Part shown: in pieces, positions 1-8,789 of the stretch
How the letters are laid out: every line of letters begins with the position of its first letter
Position numbering within the stretch: position 1 is the first letter of the stretch
NCBI RefSeq assembly: GCF_001422645.1
Contig: NZ_LMLR01000015.1
Coordinates: forward strand, 1,104-65,103
Direction: 5' to 3'
Length of the DNA: 64,000 bases
Source: Arthrobacter sp. Leaf69
Lineage (GTDB): Bacteria; Actinomycetota; Actinomycetes; Actinomycetales; Micrococcaceae
Notes under the pieces: model-generated
The model's database searches: none
What the model saw: only the letters and a program-made list of their open reading frames with translations
Told to the model about the DNA's origin: nothing
Program-made: the position numbers and the translations under genes

Positions 1-138
1 CCTCCGAGCGCAAAGTGTGTGAACTAGACAGCTCCACTTAGCCCGGAGGTCCTCCTCGTTTTCAAGCCTTACATGTCAACAACGTCCCGGCTCAGTACAT
101 CTAGGTCGCGCCCCTGGGCGTGGACGACTGAACGCAAA
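1..138. other. Intergenic, no gene seen
   Basis: I see no convincing coding frame, RNA gene or promoter in the first 138 bases. The segment is less GC-rich than the genes that follow and probably separates the ferredoxin gene's terminator from a gene outside the window. Confidence 0.5.
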
Positions 139-168
139 CGGCCGCTAAGCGAGGAGGCTTAGCGGCCG
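139..168 (-). terminator. Rho-independent terminator after the ferredoxin gene
   Basis: A perfect 12-bp inverted repeat (CGGCCGCTAAGC at 139-150, its complement at 157-168) encloses a 6-base loop. Read on the minus strand it is followed by TTTGCGTT. It lies about 50 bases past the ferredoxin stop and would end the whole minus-strand catabolic transcript. Confidence 0.8.
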
Positions 169-216
169 ATTGTGTCGGATGGCGGGGCCAGACGGAGCGG
201 GTGCAGGACAGCGCAG

Positions 217-537
217 TCAGCGGGCCAGCACCGGCTCACCCGCCACGACCGCGTGGTCGCGGCCCAGGTTCCCGAGCGCCGAGGCGCCCTGCGGCGACCC
301 CAGCTCCTCGAAGAACTCCACGTTGGCCCGGACGTAATCGGCCCACTCGTCCGGCACGTCGTCCGAGTAGTAGATCGCTTCCACCGGGCAGACCGGATCG
401 CAGGCGCCGCAGTCCACACACTCGGACGGGTGGATGTAGAGCGCGCGTTCGCCCTCGTAGATGCAGTCCACCGGGCATTCGTCGATGCAGGCCTTGTCCT
501 TTACATCCACGCAGGGCTGCGCGATCACGTACGTCAC
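217..537 (-). CDS. fdxA: 7Fe ferredoxin (3Fe-4S/4Fe-4S)
   Basis: A small cytoplasmic electron carrier of 106 aa. Cysteines 9, 17 and 21 with the following CP fit the 3Fe-4S half, and C40-x2-C43-x2-C46-x3-C50-P is the 4Fe-4S motif; the acidic C-terminal half is typical of actinobacterial seven-iron ferredoxins. The GTG start is 6 bases after the aldehyde dehydrogenase stop and has no Shine-Dalgarno sequence, so translational coupling is likely. Such genes are often monocistronic; here it is the last gene before a strong terminator and could take electrons from an oxidoreductase of the upstream cluster. That link is inferred from position only. Confidence 0.9.
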   Translation of the reverse strand: MTYVIAQPCVDVKDKACIDECPVDCIYEGERALYIHPSECVDCGACDPVCPVEAIYYSDDVPDEWADYVRANVEFFEELGSPQGASALGNLGRDHAVVAGEPVLAR

Positions 538-543
538 GGCGCG

Positions 544-2022
544 CTACACACCCGTGTAGACGGTCTTGCCCCAGGTGAAGAAGTCCAGCGCGGACTTCCC
601 CTGCTCCCGGAACGTGTTGGTGGAGGAGTCCTTCACGCCGCCGAACGGGACGTTGAGGTCCAGGCCGGCCGTCGGACGGTTGACCTTGATGACGCCGGCC
701 TGCGCCCGCGCCGCGAAGTCCGTGGACAACGCCAGGGAGTCGGTGCAGATGCCGGCGGTGAGGCCGTAGCGGGAATCGTTGATCGCGGCCAGGCCGGCCT
801 CGTAGTCGGCGACCTCCAGTACGGCCACGACCGGCCCGAAGATCTCCTCGGTGACGGCGGCGTCGTCGAACGGCAGGTCGGTGAGCACGGCGGCCGGGAA
901 GAGGAGCGGCCCGGCGGGGTCGCCGTCGTACGCACCGGCCAGCAGGACAGCGCCGCGGTCGACGGCGGAGCGCACCGCGGCCTGGTTCTGCTCGAACTGC
1001 TGCGGGCTGACCACGGCCCCCATGGCCGCGCCCATGCCGTCGCCGGGGGTGTAGGCGGCGGCTTCCTCGGTGAGGGCCTCAAGGAACGCGGCACGGATGC
1101 CGGGGGTGACGTAGACGCGGGACGTCGCGGTGCAGGCCTGGCCGGTGAGTCCGAACGCGCCGGCGGCGACCACCTTGGCGGCCTTGCGGGGATCGGCGTC
1201 GTCCAGGACCAGCACGCCGTTCTTGCCGCCCATCTCCAGCTGCACCCGGGCGCGGCGGGCGTTCAGGATCTCCTGCAGGCCCAGGCCCACCGCCGTCGAG
1301 CCGGTGAAGGACAGCCCGGCGATGCGCGGGTCGCGGGCCAGGGCGTCGCCCACCACGCGGCCCTTGCCGTGCACCACGTTGAACACGCCGGCCGGCAGCC
1401 CGGCGTCCTGCAGGGCGCGGGCGAGGTGGGTGGCGGAGAGCGGGGTGAGTTCGGCCGGCTTGATGACCACGGCGTTGCCGCTGATCAGCGCGGGGGCGGA
1501 CTTCCAGGCCGGGATGGCGATGGGGAAGTTCCACGGGGTGATGAGCCCGACGACGCCAAGTGCCTCGCGGCGGGTGGTGATGGTGGTGTCCGGCAGGCCG
1601 CTGGGCAGGACTTCGCCGGTGGCGGCCCAGCCGAGGGAGCCGAAGAAGCGCAACACGTCGGACGCGCGCTTGACCTCGCCCTTGGCCTCCGCGAGGGTCT
1701 TGCCTTCCTCGCGGACCAGGTCCTCGGCGATGGCGGTCTGGCGGTCCAGGAGCAGGTTGCCGGCGGCCATCAGGATGGCGCCGCGGGACGGGGCGGGCAG
1801 GGCGGCCCAGGCCGGCTGGGCGGCGGCGGCCGCGGTGATGGCGGCGTCGACGTCGGCGGCGGTGCCGCTGGGGGAGAGGGCGGCGAGCTCGCCGGGGCGG
1901 GCCGGGTTCATCCGTTCGATGTCCGCGTCGCCCAGCCATTCGCCGTTGATGAGGTGCCGGGCGGTGATGAGCGCACGGTCGGTGGAGGTGGCCGTGGTGT
2001 GGTCTGTTGCCGTGGAAGTCAT
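544..2022 (-). CDS. NAD(P)-dependent aldehyde dehydrogenase
   Basis: A 492-aa ALDH-superfamily enzyme oxidising an aldehyde to its acid. Visible marks are TPWNFP (cofactor region), FTGSTAVG, the catalytic glutamate in LEMGGKN (about residue 262), the nucleophilic cysteine in GQACTATS (about 297) and EEIFGPV near the C-terminus. The ending REQGKSALDFFTWGKTVY resembles alpha-ketoglutaric-semialdehyde dehydrogenases, which would suit the DapA-family neighbour, but benzaldehyde- or vanillin-type specificity cannot be excluded. I chose the ATG at 2022 because GAAGGAACCCC precedes it; an open frame extends further upstream. It is the second-last gene of the catabolic cluster. Confidence 0.9.
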   Translation of the reverse strand: MTSTATDHTTATSTDRALITARHLINGEWLGDADIERMNPARPGELAALSPSGTAADVDAAITAAAAAQPAWAALPAPSRGAILMAAGNLLLDRQTAIAEDLVREEGKTLAEAKGEVKRASDVLRFFGSLGWAATGEVLPSGLPDTTITTRREALGVVGLITPWNFPIAIPAWKSAPALISGNAVVIKPAELTPLSATHLARALQDAGLPAGVFNVVHGKGRVVGDALARDPRIAGLSFTGSTAVGLGLQEILNARRARVQLEMGGKNGVLVLDDADPRKAAKVVAAGAFGLTGQACTATSRVYVTPGIRAAFLEALTEEAAAYTPGDGMGAAMGAVVSPQQFEQNQAAVRSAVDRGAVLLAGAYDGDPAGPLLFPAAVLTDLPFDDAAVTEEIFGPVVAVLEVADYEAGLAAINDSRYGLTAGICTDSLALSTDFAARAQAGVIKVNRPTAGLDLNVPFGGVKDSSTNTFREQGKSALDFFTWGKTVYTGV

Positions 2023-2057
2023 GGGGTTCCTTCGGGTCGTGGGAGAGTGCGGGACGT

Positions 2058-2843
2058 TTAGAGGCTGCGGATCAGGCCGCCGTCGCACCTGAGCGCGATG
2101 CCGGTGATGTAGGACGCCGGGGCGCTGCAGAGGAACGCGGCGGCGGCGCCGAATTCCTCGGGTTCGCCGTAGCGGCGGGCGGGGATGGTCTTGCGGGATT
2201 CGAGCTGGATTTCCTCGACCGTGGTGCCGCGGCGTTTGGCGGCGGCCTGGTCCAGTTCGGCCACACGGTCGGTGGCGATCCGGCCGGGGAGGAGCATGTT
2301 CACCGTGACGGCGTCCAGCGCGACCTCGGCGGCGAGGGTCTTGAGGTAGCCGGCCAGGGCCGCGCGCCCGGTGTTGGACACGGCCAGGTTGGGCAGGGGA
2401 GCCACCACGCCGCTGGAGCCGACGGCGAGGATCCGGCCCCAGCGCCGTTCCCGCATGCCGGGCAGCACGTGTGAAACGAGCGCGTGGTGCGGTTTGACCA
2501 GCAGCTCGAAGGCCGCGGCGATGTCGTCGGCGCTGAGGGTGGCAGCCGCACCGGGCTTGGGGCCCGGGCCGTTGAGCACCAGGATGTCGATGGGTCCCAG
2601 CGCTTCGACCGAGCGTTCGACGGCGGTTGCCACCCCTGCCGGGGTGCTCAGGTCGGCCTCTATTCCGATGGCGTGGTGCCCGTCGGCCTCCAGCTCGGCA
2701 GCGATCTCCTTGGCACGGTCCAGCCGGCGCCCGGTGACGGCGACGCGCACGCCTTCCCCGGCGAGGGCGCGGGCGATCGCGAGTCCCAGGCCGCCGGTGG
2801 AGGCGGCGACGAGGGCGGTCTTGCCGCTGATTCCGAGATCCAT
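2058..2843 (-). CDS. SDR-family oxidoreductase lacking the YxxxK pair
   Basis: A 261-aa Rossmann-fold protein of the short-chain dehydrogenase family. The N-terminal dinucleotide site reads ASTGGLGLAIA, NGPGPKPG replaces the usual NNAG, and the C-terminus has GIALRCDGG. A GSSG serine is present, but where YxxxK is expected the sequence is NLAVSNTGRAAL, so the catalytic Tyr and Lys are absent. A subgroup annotated as 3-oxoacyl-ACP reductases shares this SNxxRA pattern, so it may be a dehydrogenase with another chemistry or a non-redox enzyme. Its ATG overlaps the stop of the upstream DapA-family gene by one base (TGATG). Confidence 0.85.
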   Translation of the reverse strand: MDLGISGKTALVAASTGGLGLAIARALAGEGVRVAVTGRRLDRAKEIAAELEADGHHAIGIEADLSTPAGVATAVERSVEALGPIDILVLNGPGPKPGAAATLSADDIAAAFELLVKPHHALVSHVLPGMRERRWGRILAVGSSGVVAPLPNLAVSNTGRAALAGYLKTLAAEVALDAVTVNMLLPGRIATDRVAELDQAAAKRRGTTVEEIQLESRKTIPARRYGEPEEFGAAAAFLCSAPASYITGIALRCDGGLIRSL

Positions 2844-3769
2844 CAGAAACTCCCCGCCGTGGTGAGGGCAGGGCGCGCTTCGAGGGCCGCCGCGGCTTCC
2901 GCCAGATGATTGAGCATGCTCAGCCGGAGGACCTCCGGGAACGGTGCACCGGGCGCGCGGACGCCGGCGTCGGCGATGAGTCCGCGCTGGCGCAGGCATT
3001 CCTTCCGGACGGGCAGCGCGATGCGGGCCTGCTGCTCGAAGTTGATGAGCGGCAGGTAGGGCAGCAGGGCATCGCGGGCGGCCTCGTACCCGTCGGTCTG
3101 CCAGGCGCGGACGCAGGCAATGAGCGCTTCCGGGTAGGAGAAGCCGGTCATGGCCCCGGCCGCCCCGGACAGGAGCTCGTCCAGCAGCCCCTGGCCGCCG
3201 AGGCCGCCGAACACGGACACGTCCAGCGCCGCGGTGAGCTGCGCGGTGGCCACGGACGTGGGCGGGGCCTCCGCCTTGACCGCGATGACAAAGCGGCAGG
3301 CCTGCACCACGTTGATGAGGGACCCGGTGCTGATGCTGACGCCGCTGGCCAGGGGATAGTCCTGCAGCACCACCTTCGCGCCGGTGGCCTGGTGGATGGC
3401 GTTCAGGTGCGCCACCACCACCGCGGGGTTCGCGGAGTTGGCCTGCACCATCACGGCGGCCAGGCGCTCGCCGGCCACCTCCTGCGCCGCCCGGATTTCC
3501 TCGACGGCGGTGCCGGTGTACAGCGAGGTCACGCCCACAACGAGGGGAAGGCCGGTCTCTTCGACGGCGACCTCGAGGACCAGGCTGCGTTCGGCTGCCG
3601 TCAGCGCCGCGGCCTCGCCGAACACGCCCAGGACCGTGAGGCCGGTGGCGCCGATGGATTCGTAGTACTCCACGAGCCCGGCCAGGCTGTCGGTGTCGAC
3701 ATCCAGGGTGCTGCCCTGGAACGGCGTGGCGACGACGCCCCACACTCCGGGTGCCAGTGACTCCCGCAT
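2843..3769 (-). CDS. DapA-family lyase (aldolase/dehydratase)
   Basis: A 308-aa TIM-barrel protein of the dihydrodipicolinate synthase/N-acetylneuraminate lyase family, which works through a Schiff base with a 2-keto acid. GVFGEAAALTAAER corresponds to the GTTGE region, DYP carries the catalytic tyrosine and VIAVKAEAP the Schiff-base lysine. The catabolic neighbours argue against a lysine-biosynthesis role; a keto-acid aldolase or a dehydratase such as a 2-keto-3-deoxy sugar-acid type is more likely. The ATG at 3769 follows AGGAGAATCC. A longer frame to 3817 would overlap the upstream gene and has no good ribosome site. Confidence 0.85.
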   Translation of the reverse strand: MRESLAPGVWGVVATPFQGSTLDVDTDSLAGLVEYYESIGATGLTVLGVFGEAAALTAAERSLVLEVAVEETGLPLVVGVTSLYTGTAVEEIRAAQEVAGERLAAVMVQANSANPAVVVAHLNAIHQATGAKVVLQDYPLASGVSISTGSLINVVQACRFVIAVKAEAPPTSVATAQLTAALDVSVFGGLGGQGLLDELLSGAAGAMTGFSYPEALIACVRAWQTDGYEAARDALLPYLPLINFEQQARIALPVRKECLRQRGLIADAGVRAPGAPFPEVLRLSMLNHLAEAAAALEARPALTTAGSF

Positions 3770-3801
3770 CGGATTCTCCTTAACTGGTTGTTCGTGCATG
3801 G

Positions 3802-4641
3802 TCAGCGTCCCGGCCACACGGGCCGGCGCTTTTCCTGGAAGGCGCGGACGCCCTCGGCCGAGTCCTCGCTGTCCAGCGCCGCCATGAGGGCCGGCAGCCG
3901 GAGGCCGCGGGCCTCAGCGGCGGTCAGGTGCCCGGTCCGGGTGACCATCTGCTTGACGGCCCGGACGGAGGTGGGCGCGCAGGCGAGGATCTGGTCCAGC
4001 CAGCGCTGCACCGCGGCGTCGAGTTCCTCCGCGGGGACCACCTCGTTGACCAGGCCCATGGCCTGCATTTCCGCGGCGTCGGCCTTCCGCCCGGTGAGGA
4101 GCATGCCCATCGCCTGGGTGTAGGGGATGCGGCGCACCAGCTGGTGGATGCCGCCGTCGAGCGCCAACCGCCCGACGCGTGGTTCCGTCAGCCCGAAGCG
4201 GGCGGTGTCCACGGCGATCACGATGTCCGCGCCGAGCACCATTTCCATGCCGCCGCCCAGGGCGTAGCCGTTGACCCGGGCGATCACCGGAATATCCAGG
4301 CTGGTGCGCAGGCTGAGCCCGCCGAACCCGTTGGGGTCCAGCCCGGCCCAGTACTCGAGCCCGGTTTTGTCGACGGCGGAGGAGGACATGTCCGCCCCGG
4401 CGCAGAACGCCCGGGTGCCTGCGCCGGTGATGACGACGGCGCGGACGTCGGGGTCGGCTTCGAGCTGGTCCCAGATCCCGTTGAGCCGGGCCTGGGCGCG
4501 GCCGTCGACCGCGTTGAGCACGTGCTGGCGGTCGATGACCACGGTCGCGACGTGGTTCTCGATGGTCAGGGTGACCTGATCCACCGGCGCGGCGGCGGCG
4601 GACGCGGCGCCCGCCGTGCTTTCCACTGACACCGCGGTCAC
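3802..4641 (-). CDS. Enoyl-CoA hydratase/isomerase (crotonase) family
   Basis: A 279-aa crotonase-fold enzyme that would hydrate, isomerise or cleave an acyl-CoA. After a short Ala-rich N-terminal tail come FCAGADM (oxyanion hole region), GGGMEMVLGADI with the first glutamate, and FGLTEPRVGRLALDGG with the second. The GTG start at 4641 overlaps the CoA-transferase stop (GTGA), so the two are translationally coupled and probably act on the same CoA ester. A related pairing is carnitine CaiB/CaiD, but nothing else here points to carnitine. Confidence 0.9.
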   Translation of the reverse strand: MTAVSVESTAGAASAAAAPVDQVTLTIENHVATVVIDRQHVLNAVDGRAQARLNGIWDQLEADPDVRAVVITGAGTRAFCAGADMSSSAVDKTGLEYWAGLDPNGFGGLSLRTSLDIPVIARVNGYALGGGMEMVLGADIVIAVDTARFGLTEPRVGRLALDGGIHQLVRRIPYTQAMGMLLTGRKADAAEMQAMGLVNEVVPAEELDAAVQRWLDQILACAPTSVRAVKQMVTRTGHLTAAEARGLRLPALMAALDSEDSAEGVRAFQEKRRPVWPGR

Positions 4642-5903
4642 CGGAGCACCCCCAGCTGCTGCAGGCGTTCGATGGTCTCGGCGTCGAAGCCGTTCTCCAG
4701 CAGGACTTCCACGTTGTGCTCGCCGAGCCGTGGCGCCACGCGGCGGACGGTGGGCGGGGTGGCGGAGAGCCGGATCGGGGCGTTGAGCATACGCACCGTG
4801 CCGACGCCGGGGTGCTCGGCCTCCACCACCATGCCGTTGGCTTCGGTCTGCGCGTCGGCGAGGGCCTGTTCCAGCGTGTGCACGGGGGCGTTCAGGAGGC
4901 CCTGGTCCTCGAGCCGTGTGGTCCAGTACTCGGTGGTGTTGGTGGCGATGCGCTCGCGGAAGATCGCCTGCAGCGCCGGCTTGTGCTGGAACTGCTCGGC
5001 CAGGGTCGCGAATTCGGGGCGCTGCGTGAGGTCCTCGTCCAGGTCGAGCGCCTCGGAAATGCGGGCCAGCGGGTCCGGGGTGAAGCCGCCCACCATGCAT
5101 ACGGCGCCGTCGGTGGTTTCGAAGACGCCGCTGAGCGGCATGGCGCCCCAGTTGACCTCGTAGCCGCGGTTGAGCTGCATGCAGGCCTCCTGCATCTGCA
5201 GGTGCAGCATGGAGTCGTACATGGTCACCTCCACCTTCTGGCCCACGCCGGCGGTCTCCCGGGTGCGCAGGGCCAGCAGGATGCCCTGCATCAGGTGCAT
5301 GCCGGTGATGTAGTCGCAGAGTGTGGTGGGGTAGATCGACGGCTTCTGGTCCTCGGATTCGCGGCGCCACATCACCCCGGAGTAGGCCTGGGCGATCGCG
5401 TCCTGGCCGCCCTTGTGCGAGTACGGACCCACGGGGCCGAAGCCCGTGCCGGAGGCCCAGATGATGCCGGGGTTCTGCGCTTTGAGGTCCTCGTAGCCGA
5501 AGCCCATCCGTTCCATGACGCCGGAGCGGAAGTTGCTGACCACCACGTCGGCATCGGAAAGCAGGCGGTGGAGCACGTCCTTGCCCTCGCCCGTGCGGGT
5601 GTCCACGGAGATGCTGCGCTTGTTGCGGTTGATGGACAGGAAGATCGGGTTGTCCTGGCCGTCCTTGTCCGGGAACGAGTTGCGGGAGATGTCCCCGGCG
5701 CCCGGGCGTTCCACCTTGATGATGTCCGCGCCGTAATCGCCCAGCAGCTGGGTGCAGGACGGGCCCATGAACACCTGGGTGAAGTCCACGATCTTGATCC
5801 CGTCCAGCGGCAGCGGGGTGCCGGGGCGTTCAGCGGCGGGGGCCGCCGTCGTGCGTTCTGAAGTCTCGCCTCCGGCGAGGAGTTCCTCGATCACGGTGCT
5901 CAT
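4638..5903 (-). CDS. CaiB/BaiF (class III) CoA-transferase
   Basis: A 421-aa family III CoA-transferase that moves CoA between carboxylic acids. The start GIKIVDFTQVFMGPSC, the segment DYGADIIKVERPGAGD holding the aspartate/glutamate region, and SINRNKRSISVD are all family signatures. Length matches the family (about 400 aa). Its ATG overlaps the FAD oxidoreductase stop by four bases (ATGA). In the pathway it would activate the acid substrate for the crotonase encoded next. The donor and acceptor acids are unknown. Confidence 0.92.
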   Translation of the reverse strand: MSTVIEELLAGGETSERTTAAPAAERPGTPLPLDGIKIVDFTQVFMGPSCTQLLGDYGADIIKVERPGAGDISRNSFPDKDGQDNPIFLSINRNKRSISVDTRTGEGKDVLHRLLSDADVVVSNFRSGVMERMGFGYEDLKAQNPGIIWASGTGFGPVGPYSHKGGQDAIAQAYSGVMWRRESEDQKPSIYPTTLCDYITGMHLMQGILLALRTRETAGVGQKVEVTMYDSMLHLQMQEACMQLNRGYEVNWGAMPLSGVFETTDGAVCMVGGFTPDPLARISEALDLDEDLTQRPEFATLAEQFQHKPALQAIFRERIATNTTEYWTTRLEDQGLLNAPVHTLEQALADAQTEANGMVVEAEHPGVGTVRMLNAPIRLSATPPTVRRVAPRLGEHNVEVLLENGFDAETIERLQQLGVLR

Positions 5904-7282
5904 ACCCCCACCACCGCGTCCAGGTCCAGCGTGGCGTTCGACGACGGGACGTCGCCCGGGTCCGCGCCGTGCCGGCGCATGCCCTGCTGGATCTCCAGCG
6001 GGGAGACTTCGCGGACGGTGACGCCCTGTTCGATGGCGATGGCGGCGGCCACGCCGACCGCCTGGCCCATGGCCATGCAGGGCGGGATCTCGCGGGACAT
6101 CTTCTGCGCTTCCGGGGTGGCGGAGTAGTGCCGGCCGGCGACCAGGAGCTGGTCCACTTCCTTGGGCAGCAGCGACCTGTACGGGTAGTAGTAGTCGCGG
6201 CCGCGGGCCACGGTGTCCGCGAAGTGCCGGCGGGACGTGACGTCGTCCTTGGTCATGACGTACTCGCCTTCGAGCAGGCGGGTCTGCCGGACGCCCATCT
6301 GGGAGGCGACGTCCAGCATGTAGCAGTTCTCGAAGCCGGGCAGGTTGGCGCGGACGTAGTCCACGGCCTCGGAGATCCGGTCCCGGGCGGCGAACTCGGC
6401 GGCGGTCATGTCCGCAGGGTCGACGCCGTCGAAGCCGGTCATGTGCGGGGCGTTGCACCAGACGACGCCGTCGATGGGGGTCTTGAGCCACCACAGTTCC
6501 CAGGCGCCGCCGAGGAGGCGCTTGATCTTGCGGTTGATGGCGCGGGCTTCTTTCGGGTTGGCCTGCTCGAACGCTTCGGCGGCGTTGGTGTCCACGTTGC
6601 CGAGGCGGAAGACGAGGGTGGTGAGGTAGCTGTCCTTGACGTAGCTGGCACCGGCCCGGGAGGCGACGTCGATGTCGCCGGTGGTGTCGATGACGATGTC
6701 CGCCATAAACGCCTGCGGGCCGGACTTGGTCTCGCAAATGACGCCCTTCATCACGCCGTTGTCCACGATGGGGCGGGAGAACCAGGAGTGCAGGCGGAGG
6801 TTGACGCCGGCTTCGCGGACGAGGTCGTTGGAGACGCGCTTCCAGCCGTCCGGATCGAACGCCGCGGCGTAGCAGACCGGCTTCGGGGTGGTGTGGGAGT
6901 GGAAGTCGAAGGTGCCGTAGCGGCCCCACTTGTTCCAGAGTTCCTCGGAGGTCTTGCGGTCATCGGCCGGCGGCACAATGGCCAGGCCCAGCTTCTGGAG
7001 ACGTTCGACGTACTCGGAGACGATGCCGGTGACGGTAATTTCCTGGCCGTTGATCATGTCATCGAGCACCAGGACCATACCGCCGGAGGCGAGGCCGCCG
7101 AGCGAGGAGTAGCGTTCCAGCAGCGTGACCGAGGCGCCGGAGCGGGCGGCCGTGACGGCGGCGGCCACACCTGCGGGGCCGCCGCCCACCACGAGGACGT
7201 CGGAGCGGGAGATGACCGGGGCGGTGAGGTCCGCCGTCGTGGTGCGGAGGTCCAGGGAGATTTGGGGGTCAAGGGAGTTCAT
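5900..7282 (-). CDS. FAD-dependent oxidoreductase
   Basis: A 460-aa flavoprotein with an N-terminal dinucleotide motif VVGGGPAGVAAAVTAARSG (about residues 30-48), then LLERYSSLGGLASGG, and a second nucleotide-contact segment DIVIDTTGDIDVA near 210-225. The C-terminal part (LLVAGRHYSAT, MGQAVGVAAAIA) is typical of the FAD_oxidored group related to fumarate-reductase flavoproteins. No signal peptide is seen. Being just after the transporter gene, it may oxidise or desaturate the imported acid. The substrate is not predictable from sequence. Confidence 0.85.
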   Translation of the reverse strand: MNSLDPQISLDLRTTTADLTAPVISRSDVLVVGGGPAGVAAAVTAARSGASVTLLERYSSLGGLASGGMVLVLDDMINGQEITVTGIVSEYVERLQKLGLAIVPPADDRKTSEELWNKWGRYGTFDFHSHTTPKPVCYAAAFDPDGWKRVSNDLVREAGVNLRLHSWFSRPIVDNGVMKGVICETKSGPQAFMADIVIDTTGDIDVASRAGASYVKDSYLTTLVFRLGNVDTNAAEAFEQANPKEARAINRKIKRLLGGAWELWWLKTPIDGVVWCNAPHMTGFDGVDPADMTAAEFAARDRISEAVDYVRANLPGFENCYMLDVASQMGVRQTRLLEGEYVMTKDDVTSRRHFADTVARGRDYYYPYRSLLPKEVDQLLVAGRHYSATPEAQKMSREIPPCMAMGQAVGVAAAIAIEQGVTVREVSPLEIQQGMRRHGADPGDVPSSNATLDLDAVVGV

Positions 7283-7293
7283 GGGAGGGATCC

Positions 7294-8628
7294 TTACTTT
7301 CCGACGAAGATGCCGTTGGTGCGGCGGGCCGCGAGGTACAAAACGATGCTGAGGATGGACAGGACGGCGACGTACACCGGGAAGACCCAGCTGAGGTTCA
7401 TGGACTGGAGCCAGACCAGCAGGTAGGAGGCGGTGCCGCCGAAGAGGGCGACGCCGATCCCGTAGCCGAGGGCCACGCCGGTGCCGCGGCAGTTCTTGGG
7501 CATCAGGGACGTGCTGACCACGTTGTAGAGGGTCATGTTCAGAACCAGAACCAGGGAACCGCCGAGCAGGACCGCCGCGAAGCCGCCGATGCCGGGCTGG
7601 ACGTACATCAGCATGAGGAACACGGAGGGAATGGCCAGGATGCGGGTGATGAGGAACCAGCGGGACATCGACTTGCCGTCGGCCAGTTTGCCGATGATCC
7701 AGCTGCCGGCCACGAGGATCACGCCCAGCGCGGTGGTGAGGGCGAAGACCGCCGTCGGGTCTTCCTTGAAGCCGCTGCGGGCGGCGCTGGGGAGTCCGAC
7801 GTTCCAGGCGTAGTTGTAGGCCTGCGCTGCACCGACGACGAAGATGATGGCCAGGACGGAGAGCCAGTGCTTGCGGACCCCGGTCCAGACGGCGCCGGAG
7901 GAGTTGTTGGCCATTTCTTCCGGCTTGAGGGTTTCCGGGAGGGCCCGGCGGAGGTATACGACGACGAAGCCGAAGGCCGCGCCGATGATGAACGGCACAC
8001 GCCAGCCCCATTCGGCCATCACGGCGCCGCCGAGGGTGAGGCTGCACAGGAAGCTGACCAGCGAGGCGAGCAGGATGCCGATGTTGACGTAGAACGACAT
8101 GATGCCGGCGACGTAGCCTTCGCGGCCGTCCGGGACCAGTTCCACGGCGTGGGAGGTGGAGAGCGGGGCTTCGATGCCGGTGGAGATGCCCTGCAGGATG
8201 CGGCACGCCACGAGGATGATGCCGGCCCAGACGCCGATCTGTTCGTAGCTGGGGCAGACGGCGATGACCAGGGTGGTGCCGGCCATCAGCATGATCGACA
8301 TCAGCATCACCCGGCGTCGACCGATCCGGTCCGCGAGGGTGCCGAGCATGATGCCGCCCAGCGGCCGGAACGCGAAGCCGACGGCGAACACGGCGAGGGC
8401 GTTCAGCGTGGCGGAGAGGGGATCGGTGTTGGGGAAGAAATTGGGGCCGATGAAGGCGGAGAGGAGGCCGAAGACCATCCAGTCGTACCATTCCAGGGCG
8501 TTGCCGAGGCCGAGGCCCAGGAGGCCTTTGCGGACCTCGGGGGTGAATTTTTTGGTGTCTCTTGCGTTTTTCGGGGCCGTGACTGCGCTGTCAGGCCGGG
8601 TGCTGTCGAGCATGCGGGTGTCGAGCAT
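7294..8628 (-). CDS. MFS transporter, metabolite:H+ symporter type
   Basis: A 444-aa inner-membrane transporter with about 12 hydrophobic segments. GNALEWYDWMVFG in the first helix, ADRIGRRRVM in the loop 2-3 position and CRILQGISTG are hallmarks of the MHS group, whose known members import dicarboxylates, proline-betaine or other organic acids. It opens the structural part of the catabolic cluster, 11 bases before the FAD oxidoreductase, and so likely imports the substrate. The ATG at 8628 has AAGGAC eight bases upstream; a longer frame exists but lacks such a site. Confidence 0.9.
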   Translation of the reverse strand: MLDTRMLDSTRPDSAVTAPKNARDTKKFTPEVRKGLLGLGLGNALEWYDWMVFGLLSAFIGPNFFPNTDPLSATLNALAVFAVGFAFRPLGGIMLGTLADRIGRRRVMLMSIMLMAGTTLVIAVCPSYEQIGVWAGIILVACRILQGISTGIEAPLSTSHAVELVPDGREGYVAGIMSFYVNIGILLASLVSFLCSLTLGGAVMAEWGWRVPFIIGAAFGFVVVYLRRALPETLKPEEMANNSSGAVWTGVRKHWLSVLAIIFVVGAAQAYNYAWNVGLPSAARSGFKEDPTAVFALTTALGVILVAGSWIIGKLADGKSMSRWFLITRILAIPSVFLMLMYVQPGIGGFAAVLLGGSLVLVLNMTLYNVVSTSLMPKNCRGTGVALGYGIGVALFGGTASYLLVWLQSMNLSWVFPVYVAVLSILSIVLYLAARRTNGIFVGK

Positions 8629-8789
8629 GGAATTGTCCTTACGCTGACGCCATTGGGAGGCGGGGGAGGGTATGACGCATCGCCGTCCGGGGTTAAGGGG
8701 CGGTGGCTGCGAATGTGGCAAGGACTGTCAGCAGGCCGTGGGGGACCGCGACAGTGGGAAACGATAGGGGCCGCTTGGGGTCGGCGCCG

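Noticed and set aside
172-2061. Long plus-strand open frame over the ferredoxin and ALDH genes
   Set aside because: Its protein is a Gly/Val/Arg-rich antisense product of high-GC coding DNA with no domain; the minus-strand genes have clear motifs and ribosome sites. The same holds for other long antisense frames, for example across icd (18916-21294), glyA (43019-44605) and sdhA (54570-57053).
2843-3769. DapA-family gene as lysine-biosynthetic dihydrodipicolinate synthase
   Set aside because: Located in a catabolic operon with a transporter and degradative enzymes; the sequence is closer to aldolase/dehydratase members.
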